In this document: one piece after another, positions 28,423 through 37,178 of the stretch
How positions within the stretch are numbered: position 1 is the first letter of the stretch
Layout of the letters: each line of letters begins with the position of its first letter
Origin: Craterilacuibacter sp. RT1T
GTDB taxonomy: Bacteria > Pseudomonadota > Gammaproteobacteria > Burkholderiales > Chromobacteriaceae
DNA: 64,000 nucleotides
Direction of reading: 5' to 3'
Assembly: GCF_023502145.1 (NCBI RefSeq)
Contig: NZ_JAMFLI010000001.1
Location: 248,001 to 312,000 of the forward strand
The notes under the pieces: generated by a model
Told to the model about the DNA's origin: nothing
What the model saw: only the letters and a program-made list of their open reading frames with translations
The model's database searches: none
Program-made: the position numbers and the translations under genes

Positions 28423-29235
28423 TTAACCTCCGAACAGGCGTTTGAGCAGGCCAACCTTAGGGGGCTCGATAAAACGCATCGGGCAACTCTCACCCAAGAA
28501 GCGGGATACGACATCGGTGTAGGCTTCAGCCGCGTCGCTGCCCTTCATGTGAATGGCGGGTGTGCCCGAGTTGGATGCCTGCAGTACGCTTTGTGACTCG
28601 GGAATCGCGCCAATCAGCGGTACGCGCAGAATTTCTTTTACATCATCCACCGACAGCATTTCGCCTTTTTCTACCCGGGCTGGCGAGTAGCGGGTAATGA
28701 GCAGGTGCTCTTTGACCGGCTCGCGTCCTTCGACGGCGCGCTTGGACTTGGACGACAAAATACCGAGGATACGATCCGAGTCGCGTACCGACGAAACCTC
28801 GGGGTTGGTCACGATGATGGCTTCATCGGCAAAATACAGTGCCATCAGAGCGCCGCGCTCGATGCCGGCAGGAGAGTCGCATACGACGTACTCAAAGCCC
28901 ATATCGGCCAGATCTTTCAATACGCGCTCTACGCCTTCTTCCGATAGCGCATCCTTATCGCGTGTCTGGGACGCCGGCAATACATATAGGTTGTCGCAGT
29001 TCTTGTCCTTGATCAGTGCCTGATTGAGGCTAGCCTCGTTATTCACCACATTGATCAGGTCGTAGACCACGCGCCGCTCGCAGCCCATGATCAGATCCAG
29101 ATTGCGCAGGCCGACATCGAAGTCGATGACAGCTGTTTTGTGGCCGCGTAAAGCAAGGCCGGAGGCGAAGCTGGCGCTGGTGGTGGTCTTGCCTACGCCA
29201 CCCTTGCCTGAGGTCACAACAATAATCTTTGCCAC
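28423..29235 (-). CDS. minD: Septum site-determining ATPase MinD
   Basis: 270 residues from GTG at 29235, preceded by AAGGGATA; an ATG further upstream would add 12 non-family residues. The deviant Walker A is SGKGGVGKTTTS, switch motifs include DFDVGLRNLD and CDSPAGIE, and the C-terminal amphipathic membrane-targeting helix ends PPKVGLLKRLFGG. It binds the membrane as an ATP dimer and recruits MinC. Confidence 0.95.
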   Translation of the reverse strand: MAKIIVVTSGKGGVGKTTTSASFASGLALRGHKTAVIDFDVGLRNLDLIMGCERRVVYDLINVVNNEASLNQALIKDKNCDNLYVLPASQTRDKDALSEEGVERVLKDLADMGFEYVVCDSPAGIERGALMALYFADEAIIVTNPEVSSVRDSDRILGILSSKSKRAVEGREPVKEHLLITRYSPARVEKGEMLSVDDVKEILRVPLIGAIPESQSVLQASNSGTPAIHMKGSDAAEAYTDVVSRFLGESCPMRFIEPPKVGLLKRLFGG

Positions 29236-29267
29236 GTCTATATCCCTTGATGAAGATGGTCGGCCGG

Positions 29268-29987
29268 TCATTCGCCAATGGCGGTAATGACGAGGCGTTC
29301 GTTTTCCAGATAAATCTGTGTCGGCTTGCCCTGAATCGAAGCAGGTAGTGCCTGTTCTATGGTGCGGTACACCCCGGCGATGGAAACCAGTTCCGCCTCC
29401 ATGGCATGGACAAAAATACGCGCCTGCGTATTGCCGTGGGCACCGGCCAATGCCCGGCCGCGCAGGGGGGCGTAGACATGGATATGACCATCGGCAATGA
29501 CTTCGGCGCCTGCGCTGACCATGGCCAGCACAATCAGATCGCCATCCTTGGCATAGATTTGCTGGCCGGCACGCACCGGCTTGTCGATGATCATGGTGTG
29601 GCGCAGCGCCACCTGTGCCGGCTCGATATTTGCTTGAGCCTGGGGGCGGCTTGCTGTGCCCGATGCCGTATAGGCCAGGTGATGCTGCCGGGCCAGTGCT
29701 TCCAGCGCCGGGTCAGGGTGGCGCAGGGCGACAATGCGGATGCCGCGCTTGCTGCAGTTGGCCAGTACCGATGCCAGATCCAGTGCGGCAGGTTCTGCCA
29801 GCAGCTCAAGATCAAGTACAAAAGCCTCATGTTGATCGGTGAAACGCTGGCCAAAACGATGGTCCAGTTCGGCTTCTATCTGCGCAGGATCGGAATTGCG
29901 CAGTTGCAGTGCCAGCAAGTCCAGGCTGGCGGACTTTATTTCGAGAGGAGTGGCCGTCTGGCTCATTGTGATGTCTTGAGTCTGCAT
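29268..29987 (-). CDS. minC: Septum site-determining protein MinC
   Basis: About 239 residues. It has the N-terminal FtsZ-antagonist domain and the C-terminal beta-helix domain with [20 protein letters not shown] and the conserved [11 protein letters not shown]. The start is uncertain: ATG at 29987 or 29966, or TTG at 29999; none has a strong ribosome site. It is the first gene of minCDE. The Min system blocks FtsZ ring assembly at the poles. Confidence 0.92.
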   Translation of the reverse strand: MQTQDITMSQTATPLEIKSASLDLLALQLRNSDPAQIEAELDHRFGQRFTDQHEAFVLDLELLAEPAALDLASVLANCSKRGIRIVALRHPDPALEALARQHHLAYTASGTASRPQAQANIEPAQVALRHTMIIDKPVRAGQQIYAKDGDLIVLAMVSAGAEVIADGHIHVYAPLRGRALAGAHGNTQARIFVHAMEAELVSIAGVYRTIEQALPASIQGKPTQIYLENERLVITAIGE

Positions 29988-30181
29988 AGATTTAATCAAT
30001 TACCAGAGTGTAAATCTTTGATAGCGGTCTTTCAACGCGTATGGACTGGCAATATGTTGTTTTGTTGATTTACTGTTGTGAAATTGATGGGTGTTGTACA
30101 AATGCATCGAAAATAAGGGGCTGTAATTGCGCAGTGCAGCATTCCCTTGACCGGGTGCAAGTGCCTGACTAATATTTGCAT

Positions 30182-30196
30182 TGTTGCAGCGCAACA
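30182..30196. promoter_or_regulatory. Candidate PhaR operator upstream of the phasin gene
   Basis: TGTTGC-AGC-GCAACA is a perfect 15-base inverted repeat about 67 bases before the phasin start. Its core TGC-N3-GCA matches the type of site described for the PHA-responsive repressor PhaR. The repressor gene is not in this window, so this is inference. Confidence 0.4.
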
Positions 30197-30262
30197 TCGG
30201 TTTGGCGCTGATGGGTTGTGGTGCTGTTGTGATCTGAACTTTTTGTGAAAGAGGAGTCTTCC

Positions 30263-30826
30263 ATGTTTACTAATGCACAAGATTTTGCAGCCTACGGTCA
30301 GGCCAATCTCGATAAGGCAGTGCGTCTGTCTTCCATCGTGCTGTCCGGTGCCGAGCGCATGGCCAGCCTGCAGCTGGAACTGTCGCGCAAGCTGCTGAAC
30401 GATAATGCCCAGGCCGTCAAGGCATTGGCCGAGATCAAGGATCCAAAGGCATTTGCCGAGTATCAGTCCAGCCAGGCACAGCCGGCTATCGACCAGAGTC
30501 TGAATGTGGCGCGCAATCTGTATGATGCTGCCGTTCAGACCCAGAATGAACTGACCGCTTTTTTTGAAGACCATGTCTCCGAGTCGAACCAGGCAGTACT
30601 GACTTCGCTGGACAAGCTGAGCAAGAACGCGCCTGCCGGCTCCGATGTGGCTGTTAATGCACTCAAGACGCTGATTACCACGTCGAGCGCTGCTTTTGAT
30701 AATGTATCGAAGACTGCGAAAAAAATGGGTAGCGATTTTGCCGAGGCCAGCGCGGAAGCTGCGGCGAACACGGCCAAGGCGACCGGCGCTGCTGTTTCGC
30801 GCAAAAAGCCGGGCGCTGCTGCCTAA
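30263..30826 (+). CDS. phaP: Phasin family protein
   Basis: A 187-residue helical protein starting at ATG 30263 after GAGGAG. It begins MFTNAQDFAAYGQANLDKAV and is amphipathic throughout, with an Ala/Lys-rich tail ending SRKKPGAAA, fitting the betaproteobacterial phasin (TIGR01841) group. Phasins coat polyhydroxyalkanoate granules and set their size. No PHA synthase is adjacent. Strong ribosome site and terminator suggest high expression. Confidence 0.9.
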   Translation: MFTNAQDFAAYGQANLDKAVRLSSIVLSGAERMASLQLELSRKLLNDNAQAVKALAEIKDPKAFAEYQSSQAQPAIDQSLNVARNLYDAAVQTQNELTAFFEDHVSESNQAVLTSLDKLSKNAPAGSDVAVNALKTLITTSSAAFDNVSKTAKKMGSDFAEASAEAAANTAKATGAAVSRKKPGAAA

Positions 30827-30853
30827 GCTGAGTCTTTGTTCTGCGATATGGAA

Positions 30854-30874
30854 ACGGCCCTTGCGGGCCGTTTT
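30854..30874 (+). terminator. Terminator after phasin gene
   Basis: ACGGCCC (30854-30860) pairs with GGGCCGT (30865-30871), followed by TTT. Confidence 0.85.
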
Positions 30875-30891
30875 GTCGTTGTGACGGGCTG

Positions 30892-31524
30892 TTAATTGGG
30901 TCCGGATGGGAATGTGTCGCTTAACCGTAATAACCATTGAGCCAGGGCCTGGGCAAAGTGTGGCTGTCTGTGGTCGGGCGGAAGGTTGGATGTTGCGGGA
31001 GCCGGGGCCGGGTGGCTTGCCAGATAGCGCTGTGCCAGTTGTCTGATCCGCTCGAGCAGCTGTTCTTGCCCTTGCAGGCGCTGCAGTAAATCGGCGGGTG
31101 TGAACTGCATATCGTGTGCCGCCTGTCCGTAGTGCAGGCTATAGCCTAGGGCATCCATATATTGGCGCATAAAGGTTGCACTGCCGGCGGGGCCGGTCAT
31201 CAGCCAGGCGCTGCTAACGGGGGCTAGTGCGTCCAGAAGAGGGCGTGCCAGGGTAATGGCAGCATCGCTACCACCGGCATAGAGGACATAACCCAGATGT
31301 TGGCCTGCTGGGTGCCAGTGTCCGGCAAGATCAATATAAGCGCCGGTCTGGGCTTGCTGCCTGGCCTGTGCAGGGGTGGGGCCGGACAGATCAAGGGTGA
31401 AATCAGGGTGGCTTAGGCATGCGGCTCCCGTTGCTGCGGCGTATTGCCGGCTGACGGTATAGCCTTTTTGCTGCAAGCGCCTGAGGATATGCTCGGGCGT
31501 TGCGCCGTGCGCCACGATGTCCAC
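30892..31524 (-). CDS. Degenerate 6-phosphogluconate-dehydrogenase-like protein
   Basis: About 210 residues from GTG at 31524, chosen because AAGGA lies five bases upstream; TTG at 31542 is an alternative. The middle (GYVLYAGGSDAAITLARPLLDALAP, then TGPAGSATFMRQYMDALGYSL) aligns by eye with the 6PGDH/hydroxyisobutyrate dehydrogenase core (GYCLMVGG..., GPSGAGHFVKMVHNGIEYG). The catalytic Lys, Asn and Glu are replaced by Arg, Asp and Gly, and the N-terminal GxGxxG is AHGATP. It is therefore probably a non-catalytic relative; function unknown. It lies between phasin and ppa, downstream of the ppa terminator. Confidence 0.6.
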   Translation of the reverse strand: MDIVAHGATPEHILRRLQQKGYTVSRQYAAATGAACLSHPDFTLDLSGPTPAQARQQAQTGAYIDLAGHWHPAGQHLGYVLYAGGSDAAITLARPLLDALAPVSSAWLMTGPAGSATFMRQYMDALGYSLHYGQAAHDMQFTPADLLQRLQGQEQLLERIRQLAQRYLASHPAPAPATSNLPPDHRQPHFAQALAQWLLRLSDTFPSGPN

Positions 31525-31614
31525 ATTTTTCCTTGTCTTCAAACAACGCCGGATTCTTTCACGGATAGTGTGGTCTGGCTATCGGGGTTCTCCGCTTGTT
31601 GCTTGTCTTATGCT

Positions 31615-31641
31615 AAAAAAGCCGGCAAAGCCGGCTTTTTT
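31615..31641. terminator. Terminator after ppa
   Basis: AAAAAAGCCGGC (31615-31626) pairs with GCCGGCTTTTTT (31630-31641). It follows ppa on the minus strand and lies before the next minus-strand gene, so ppa is probably monocistronic. Confidence 0.88.
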
Positions 31642-31658
31642 AGCGGAGCGACCGGCTA

Positions 31659-32192
31659 TCAGCCTTCTTGCTGGTGACGCGCGATACCATCCACCAGTTC
31701 GGCTTTGGCTTCTTCCATCGTGCCCCAGCCTTGTACCTTGACCCACTTGCCCTTTTCCAGATCTTTGTAGTGCTCGAAGAAGTGCACCATCTGGTTGCGC
31801 AGCAGCTCAGGCAGGTCTTCCAGTTTCTGGATGTTGCTGTACATCGGGCACAGTTTTTCAACGGGTACGGCCACCAGTTTTGCATCGATGCCGGACTCGT
31901 CTTCCATCTTGATCATGCCCAGGGTGCGGCAGCGAACGACCACGCCTGGCGGCAGCGGGAACGGGGTTACGACCAGAACGTCTACCGGATCACCATCCAG
32001 CGACAGGGTCTGTGGCACAAAGCCGTAGTTGGCCGGGTAGAACATGGCGGTGCCCATAAAGCGGTCAACGAAGATCGCGCCGGAGTCTTTGTCCAGTTCG
32101 TACTTGATAGGGGCGCCATTGGCGGAGATTTCGATTACGACGTTGATGTCGTTCGGCATGTCCTTGCCGGCGGAAATTGCGTTCAGGTTCAT
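31659..32192 (-). CDS. ppa: Inorganic pyrophosphatase
   Basis: A 177-residue family I soluble pyrophosphatase hydrolysing PPi to phosphate. The metal-binding signature DGDPVDVLV is present, along with [14 protein letters not shown] and MYYPANYG-like [11 protein letters not shown]. The start at 32192 follows AAGGA. The 120-odd bases to coq7 hold divergent promoter space. Confidence 0.95.
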   Translation of the reverse strand: MNLNAISAGKDMPNDINVVIEISANGAPIKYELDKDSGAIFVDRFMGTAMFYPANYGFVPQTLSLDGDPVDVLVVTPFPLPPGVVVRCRTLGMIKMEDESGIDAKLVAVPVEKLCPMYSNIQKLEDLPELLRNQMVHFFEHYKDLEKGKWVKVQGWGTMEEAKAELVDGIARHQQEG

Positions 32193-32334
32193 CGACTCGG
32201 GTCCTTGTTTGTATATGCCCTTATGGCTGGGCGTGATGCAGGCGTGTTGCTGTCGGCCGATTATATCGCAGGCATCCGTAGCGTGTGCTGTGAAGGTATA
32301 ATGATGTTCATTGGATATGGCAAAAAGGCATCAC

Positions 32335-32955
32335 ATGATTGATAAATTGATTGTCGAGTTTGACAAGGGTTTGCGTACCTTGTTTGCGCCTGCGCTGAGT
32401 TCGCGTCCTCATCCCGGTAAAAATCTGGACGAGGTGGCCTTGAGTGACGAGCAAAAACAGCATGCGCTGGGTTTGATGCGGGTGAATCATTGTGGTGAGG
32501 TGTGTGCTCAGGCGTTGTATCAGGGGCAGGCGCTGACGGCGCGCGATCCTGCTGCCCGTGAAGCCTTGAAAGAGGCTGCGCATGAGGAGGTCGAGCATCT
32601 GGCCTGGACCGAGCAGCGTATCCGCGAGCTTGGCGGGCGCACCAGTGTGCTGAATCCTTTATGGTATGGCGGCTCGCTGGCGATAGGTGTGGCGGCGGGT
32701 TTGCTGGGGGACCGCTGGAATCTGGGCTTTCTGGAAGAGACGGAGCATCAGGTCGGCGCGCATCTGGATAGTCATTTGCAAAGCCTGCCCGAAGAGGATG
32801 GCAAAAGCCGGGCTATTGTAACGCAGATGCGTGACGACGAGCTCAGACACGCGGATATGGCGCATGCGCTGGGCGCTGCGCGTTTGCCGTTGCCGGTGCG
32901 CCAGGGCATGAAGCTTTCCTCCAAGTTGATGACCGCCGCCAGCTACCGCATCTGA
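32335..32955 (+). CDS. coq7: 3-demethoxyubiquinol 3-hydroxylase Coq7
   Basis: A 206-residue di-iron hydroxylase of ubiquinone synthesis, catalysing the last ring hydroxylation. ATG at 32335 follows AAAAGG. The carboxylate/histidine ligands are recognisable in [28 protein letters not shown] and [17 protein letters not shown] at 32297-32302 may be its -10, without a clear -35. A second ubiquinone gene, ubiG, lies at 46 kb. Confidence 0.93.
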   Translation: MIDKLIVEFDKGLRTLFAPALSSRPHPGKNLDEVALSDEQKQHALGLMRVNHCGEVCAQALYQGQALTARDPAAREALKEAAHEEVEHLAWTEQRIRELGGRTSVLNPLWYGGSLAIGVAAGLLGDRWNLGFLEETEHQVGAHLDSHLQSLPEEDGKSRAIVTQMRDDELRHADMAHALGAARLPLPVRQGMKLSSKLMTAASYRI

Positions 32956-32965
32956 TGCTTGTTTG

Positions 32966-32991
32966 GGGCGACCATTGTGGGTCGCCCTTTT
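32966..32991. terminator. Terminator between coq7 and the cysteine desulfidase gene
   Basis: GGGCGACC (32966-32973) pairs with GGTCGCCC (32980-32987), followed by TTTTG; it lies between convergent genes. Confidence 0.85.
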
Positions 32992-32993
32992 GT

Positions 32994-34286
32994 TTAACGC
33001 GCTTTTTGCACCATGATTTCGATAATCTGGCGGTCGGTTTCCAGCATGCTGCGACTGGCCAGTGCGCACAGATTGCTGATCGACTCGTCGACATCGTGCG
33101 CCACAATGCCTTCGTTGCCGGTGACGCGGCTATCGTCCAGTGCCATCAGTACCGACTTGTAGGCCGATGCGGCCGAGGTCGAGACTTTCATGGCGCAGCT
33201 ATTGGATGCGCCATCGCAGATCATGCCGGCCAAGTCGCCAACCATGCTGCAAATCGCCATATTGACCGACTCTTCCTTGCCGTCCAGTAGCCAGGCCATG
33301 CCGGCGGCCGCGCCCATGGAGGCGGTTGTGACCGCGCAGAGTGCCGACAGGGCCGGCAGCTTGCTATGGATGTAAACGGCCGTCAGGTGGGACAGCATCA
33401 GTGCCCGCGCCAGTTTTTCATCGCAGGCATTCAGGTGGCGGGCCACGACGACGACCGGCAAGGTGGCTGCGATGCCCTGATTGCCCGAGCCGGAATTGCT
33501 CATGGCAGGCAAGGGCGCGCCGCCCATGCGGGCGTCCGATGCGGCGGTGGTGCGCATCATGATTTCGGTCAGCAGCCCTTGGGAGAGCAGGCCTTGCTTG
33601 ACCTGACGCTGCAAGGTTGCACCGATATGCAGGCCGTACCGGCCACTCATGCCCTCGTCCGATAGTGCGTTGTTCAGGCGTGCGGCTTCCAGAATGAATT
33701 CGATCTCGTCAAGTGGCACTTGGGTGGCGAATTCGTAGACATCATGCATGCGGGCCTGGCCTAGCGAATAGTGCCCGCCTGCGGTTGTGCCCTGGCTCGC
33801 GGCCTGCCACAGGGTTTCACCGTTTTTCTCGATCAGGATTACATTGGTGTGGGCGTTGGCAATGCAGACGCGCACCGATTCCTCCCCGGCGTAGAGTGTT
33901 GCTTCGCTATAGAGGATGTTGGGCACATCGGTGATGCTGACGCTGACTTGCTTGGCGTCCAGCATGGCCTTGCCCGCCGCCACCTGTTCGGGGGTCAGTT
34001 TCTTCAGTACCTGCAAGCCGCCTTGTGGGTCGCCGCCAATGGCGCCGACTGCTGCGGCTATGGCCAGGCCGACCATGCCGGTGCCGGGTACGGTGACCGC
34101 CATGCCGTTTTTCATCAGGTTGGAGGAGACTTTGGCGTCGATGCGTTCGGGCAGGGCACCTAACTGTTCACGCGCAATGGCGCAGGCCAGTGCCAGCGAG
34201 ATGGGTTCGGTGCAGCCCAATGCCGGAATGACTTCGTGTTTGACGGCCTTGATAAACTCGGCCCAGAGTGGTGTCGGATTGCGCAT
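32994..34286 (-). CDS. cyuA: L-cysteine desulfidase / serine dehydratase-alpha family (UPF0597)
   Basis: 430 residues from ATG at 34286 ([19 protein letters not shown]), preceded by AGAGG. It has the UPF0597/YhaM pattern: [16 protein letters not shown] near the start and the Fe-S type cysteines in CAVTTASMG and [11 protein letters not shown]. The E. coli relative (CyuA, 436 residues) degrades L-cysteine to pyruvate, sulfide and ammonia with a [4Fe-4S] cluster; the same activity is inferred. No transporter or CyuR regulator is adjacent. Confidence 0.82.
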   Translation of the reverse strand: MRNPTPLWAEFIKAVKHEVIPALGCTEPISLALACAIAREQLGALPERIDAKVSSNLMKNGMAVTVPGTGMVGLAIAAAVGAIGGDPQGGLQVLKKLTPEQVAAGKAMLDAKQVSVSITDVPNILYSEATLYAGEESVRVCIANAHTNVILIEKNGETLWQAASQGTTAGGHYSLGQARMHDVYEFATQVPLDEIEFILEAARLNNALSDEGMSGRYGLHIGATLQRQVKQGLLSQGLLTEIMMRTTAASDARMGGAPLPAMSNSGSGNQGIAATLPVVVVARHLNACDEKLARALMLSHLTAVYIHSKLPALSALCAVTTASMGAAAGMAWLLDGKEESVNMAICSMVGDLAGMICDGASNSCAMKVSTSAASAYKSVLMALDDSRVTGNEGIVAHDVDESISNLCALASRSMLETDRQIIEIMVQKAR

Positions 34287-34387
34287 GGTGTGCAGCCTCT
34301 TGTGCAAAACAGGCCCGGCCGGAGAGCGGGCAGGCAAATGGCGGACATTGTATACAGAAATGCAGTGCAGGAATGGGACGTAAATGC

Positions 34388-34421
34388 AATAAGGCCACTA
34401 TCGAGTGATAGTGGCCTTATT
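34388..34421 (-). terminator. Probable terminator of the tRNA cluster
   Basis: A near-perfect 15-base stem, AATAAGGCCACTATC (34388-34402) with GATAGTGGCCTTATT (34407-34421), loop GAGT, lies just 3' of the last tRNA. The T-run on the minus strand is short. Confidence 0.65.
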
Positions 34422-34428
34422 TTTATTC

Positions 34429-34503
34429 TGGCGTCCCCACGGGGAATCGAACCCCGGCCGCCGCCGTGAAAGGGCAGTGTTCTAACCGCTAAACTATAGG
34501 GAC
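34429..34503 (-). tRNA. tRNA-Glu(UUC), distal copy
   Basis: 75 bases including encoded CCA. The acceptor GTCCCTA pairs with TGGGGAC, the anticodon loop is CTTTCAC and the T arm has GGTTCGATTCC. It is identical to the copy at 34616-34690. Confidence 0.96.
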
Positions 34504-34507
34504 TATG

Positions 34508-34584
34508 TGGTGCACCCGGAGCGATTCGAACGCCCGACCCTTTGGTTCGTAGCCAAATACTCTATCCAACTGAGCTACGGGTGC
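34508..34584 (-). tRNA. tRNA-Arg(ACG), distal copy
   Basis: 77 bases including encoded CCA. The acceptor GCACCCG pairs with CGGGTGC, the D arm has AGCTCAGTTGGATAGAG, the anticodon is ACG and the T loop has GTTCGAATC. It is identical to the copy at 34696-34772. In bacteria the A34 is converted to inosine by TadA. Confidence 0.96.
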
Positions 34585-34615
34585 ATAGGTAAAACATTTT
34601 ACAAGTAAGTCATGC

Positions 34616-34690
34616 TGGCGTCCCCACGGGGAATCGAACCCCGGCCGCCGCCGTGAAAGGGCAGTGTTCTAACCGCTAAACTATAGGGAC
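34616..34690 (-). tRNA. tRNA-Glu(UUC), proximal copy
   Basis: Same 75-base sequence as the copy at 34429-34503, with encoded CCA. It belongs to a tandemly duplicated Arg-Glu unit of about 188 bases. Confidence 0.96.
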
Positions 34691-34695
34691 TTCGC

Positions 34696-34772
34696 TGGTG
34701 CACCCGGAGCGATTCGAACGCCCGACCCTTTGGTTCGTAGCCAAATACTCTATCCAACTGAGCTACGGGTGC
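34696..34772 (-). tRNA. tRNA-Arg(ACG), proximal copy
   Basis: First gene of the four-tRNA transcript. The sequence is the same as at 34508-34584, CCA encoded, and it lies about 50 bases downstream of the promoter's -10. Confidence 0.96.
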
Positions 34773-34820
34773 ACTGTTTCTTGCTGTCTCTCGCTGCGTT
34801 GTCTGCTGCGAGAGATGCGA

Positions 34821-34849
34821 ACTATACGGAAGCCTTCTTTTTCCGTCAA
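34821..34849 (-). promoter_or_regulatory. Promoter of the tRNA Arg-Glu-Arg-Glu operon
   Basis: On the minus strand TTGACG (34844-34849) and TATAGT (34821-34826) are separated by 17 bases. TTCGCATC follows directly; it was not judged a clear GC-rich stringent discriminator. Confidence 0.8.
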
Positions 34850-35013
34850 CACTTTTTCTGATTAAATTGTTCGCTGTCGTTTAGAATACGACCTTATTGT
34901 TGCCATTTACCGACAGTATCGCGTTGAAAATGCCTTATTTGTCAGTGGTTTGTGAATCTTTGTTTTTAGCCGCACCGGCTGGAAAATATTTTGGTTTTTA
35001 AGCGAATCTGCCC

Positions 35014-36417
35014 ATGCTGTTTGAACAAGCTTACGCAATTGTCGACCTGGAAACGACGGGAGGCCACATCACCCGTGACCGGATTACCGAAATCGGCCTG
35101 ATCCTGGTGGACGGGGAGAACGTCGAGCGCATCGAAATGCTGGTCAACCCCGGCCAGCCCATCCCGCCCTTTATCGAAGACATGACCGGGATCAGCAATG
35201 CGATGGTGGCCGAGGCGCCTGCATTTGCCGAACTGGCGCCGGCCTTGTGGCAAAAACTGGCAGGGCGCTTGCTGATTGCCCATAACGCGCGCTTCGATTA
35301 CGGCTTTCTCAAAAATGCATTTCGCCGTGCCGGTCTGGCGTTTAACGCCAACACCCTGTGCTCGGTCAAGTTGTCGCGCCGCCTGTACCCGCAATACTTC
35401 AAACACAGCCTGGACAGTATTATCGAACGCCATCAACTCGTGCTGCCGGCACGGCACCGTGCGCTGGCGGATGCCGAGGCCGTATACCAGTTTTTATGTC
35501 TGGCACGGAACGAGTTGGGGGTGGAGCCGCTGCGTGCTGCCGCTGCGGCCTTATTGGCGCTGCCTAGCGTGCCGGAGGGCATGGCGCAGGAGTTGGCCGA
35601 TACGCTGCCGGATACGCCGGGGGTGTATGCCCTGTATGCCGCCAGTGGCGAGGCGCTTTATGCCGGGCGTTGCCTTAACCTCAGGCAAAGGGTGTTTGCC
35701 CACTATGGCGCCGGGACGCTGGACGCCAAACTGCCGCGCATTCATGAGCGCATCGCCCATGTAGCATGGCAGGAAACACTGGGCGAGTTTGGTGCGGCAT
35801 TGCTTGAATTGCAGCAACAGTCGGCCTTGCGGCCGCGTTACAACCCGCGTGCGCGCCAGACGAATGAATTGTGCGCCTTGCAGTTGAGCGAAGCAGGGGA
35901 GGATGGCTTTTTGCGGGTGAGTGTCAGCCTTGCCCGCACGCTGGACTTTTCGCGTACGGCGGATTTGTATGGCCTGTTCCGCAGCCCGCGCGAAGCCAAA
36001 AAGGCATTGAGCGAGCTTGCGCGTGCGCATCAGCTATGCCCGGCCATTCTGGAAGTGGAAACAGTCACAAGCCGCAAAGGTGCGCCATGCCAAAGCTTCA
36101 AAAACCGGCGCTGCCTGGGGGCCTGTTGCAGCAAGGAAAGTGCCGCCGCGCATAATGCGCGCCTGCAAAGCGCTTTGCAGCGGCTGAAAACCCAAAGCTG
36201 GCCCTATGCCGGTGCGATTGCGCTGACCGAAAGCGACGAGGTGAGTGGCGAGTCGGTGAGCCATGTGTTCGAGCGCTGGTGCTACTTGGGCTCGGGCGAT
36301 GATGTGGCTTGCCTGCAGGGTACGCCGGTGTTTGATCTGGCGATATATAAGCTATTGCAGCACTGGCTGAAAAAACCGGTGCCCGGAGTTACGCTGCACG
36401 AACTGCCGGCAGGCTAG
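35014..36417 (+). CDS. DnaQ-like exonuclease fused to GIY-YIG nuclease (Cho-like)
   Basis: 467 residues. The N-terminal DEDD exonuclease (about 1-170) has ExoI motif VDLETTGG, ExoII LLIAHNARFDYGFL and ExoIII HRALADAEAVYQF. The centre (about 198-280) is a GIY-YIG domain, PGVYALYAASGEALYAGRCLNLRQRV, as in UvrC/Cho. The C-terminus holds a Cys-containing stretch (CQSFKNRRCLGACCSKES). Such fusions are annotated as polymerase III epsilon-like or Cho-like; a repair role beside UvrABC is inferred, not shown. Its stop codon overlaps that of the convergent stator gene. Confidence 0.88.
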   Translation: MLFEQAYAIVDLETTGGHITRDRITEIGLILVDGENVERIEMLVNPGQPIPPFIEDMTGISNAMVAEAPAFAELAPALWQKLAGRLLIAHNARFDYGFLKNAFRRAGLAFNANTLCSVKLSRRLYPQYFKHSLDSIIERHQLVLPARHRALADAEAVYQFLCLARNELGVEPLRAAAAALLALPSVPEGMAQELADTLPDTPGVYALYAASGEALYAGRCLNLRQRVFAHYGAGTLDAKLPRIHERIAHVAWQETLGEFGAALLELQQQSALRPRYNPRARQTNELCALQLSEAGEDGFLRVSVSLARTLDFSRTADLYGLFRSPREAKKALSELARAHQLCPAILEVETVTSRKGAPCQSFKNRRCLGACCSKESAAAHNARLQSALQRLKTQSWPYAGAIALTESDEVSGESVSHVFERWCYLGSGDDVACLQGTPVFDLAIYKLLQHWLKKPVPGVTLHELPAG

Positions 36418-37163
36418 GCATGCATGGCCAGAAAGCCGCGCAGGCGGCTTTCGATAATGCGCGGGTTCTCGCCGCTGGCAATGGCGATAACGCCTTCCAG
36501 AATCAGCTCTTTGGTGGCAATTTCGGTCGCAATCAGGTTTTTGAGTTTGACGGCTACCGGCAGGAAAAACAGGTTGGCTGAACCGACGCCATAAACCGTG
36601 GCGACAAAGGCAACGGCAATGCCGGAGCCCAGTTTGGTCGGATCGGACAGGTTTTCCATCACATGGATCAGGCCGAGCACCGCGCCGATGATGCCGATGG
36701 TGGGGGCGTAGCCGCCGGCAGACTCCCATATTTTGGCGGCCTGCTTGCGCGCATGTTCAAACATGGTGATTTCGACTTCCATCACCGAGCGCAGTGTTTC
36801 GGGGGCCGCGCCGTCAACCAGCATCTGCAGGGCTTTTTTGGTATAGGGGTCGTGCTGCAAGGAAACATAGCCCTCCAGCGACAACAAGCCGCCTTTGCGC
36901 GCACTTTGGCTCCACAGGATGATGTCGCGTATCATTTTTTCATGATTGAACTGCGGCGGGTAAAACACCCACTTGAGCATTTTCAGGCCGTTGACGAACT
37001 GGCGTGGCGTACTTTGCAGCATGACGGCACTGGCCGTACCGCCGATGACGATCATAAAGGCGGTCAGTTGCAGCAGCGAGCCTAAGTGGCCGCCTTCCAG
37101 TGCTTGTCCTGCCAGAATGGCGGTCAGTCCGCCCATGATGGCAATAATGCTGAGTTTATCCAC
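36414..37163 (-). CDS. motC: Flagellar motor stator protein, MotA/PomA family
   Basis: 249 residues with four membrane helices (about 1-24, 27-48, 148-168, 180-203). It starts MDKLSIIAIMGGLTAILAGQ and includes the family block GGYAPTIGIIGAVLGLIHVMENL. It forms the ion channel with a MotB-type partner. No motB/motD follows; the convergent exonuclease gene ends there. It resembles MotC, which in Pseudomonas is also encoded near fleN-fliA. Whether it uses H+ or Na+ is undetermined. Confidence 0.88.
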   Translation of the reverse strand: MDKLSIIAIMGGLTAILAGQALEGGHLGSLLQLTAFMIVIGGTASAVMLQSTPRQFVNGLKMLKWVFYPPQFNHEKMIRDIILWSQSARKGGLLSLEGYVSLQHDPYTKKALQMLVDGAAPETLRSVMEVEITMFEHARKQAAKIWESAGGYAPTIGIIGAVLGLIHVMENLSDPTKLGSGIAVAFVATVYGVGSANLFFLPVAVKLKNLIATEIATKELILEGVIAIASGENPRIIESRLRGFLAMHA

Positions 37164-37178
37164 GTCTGTCCTTGTTGT

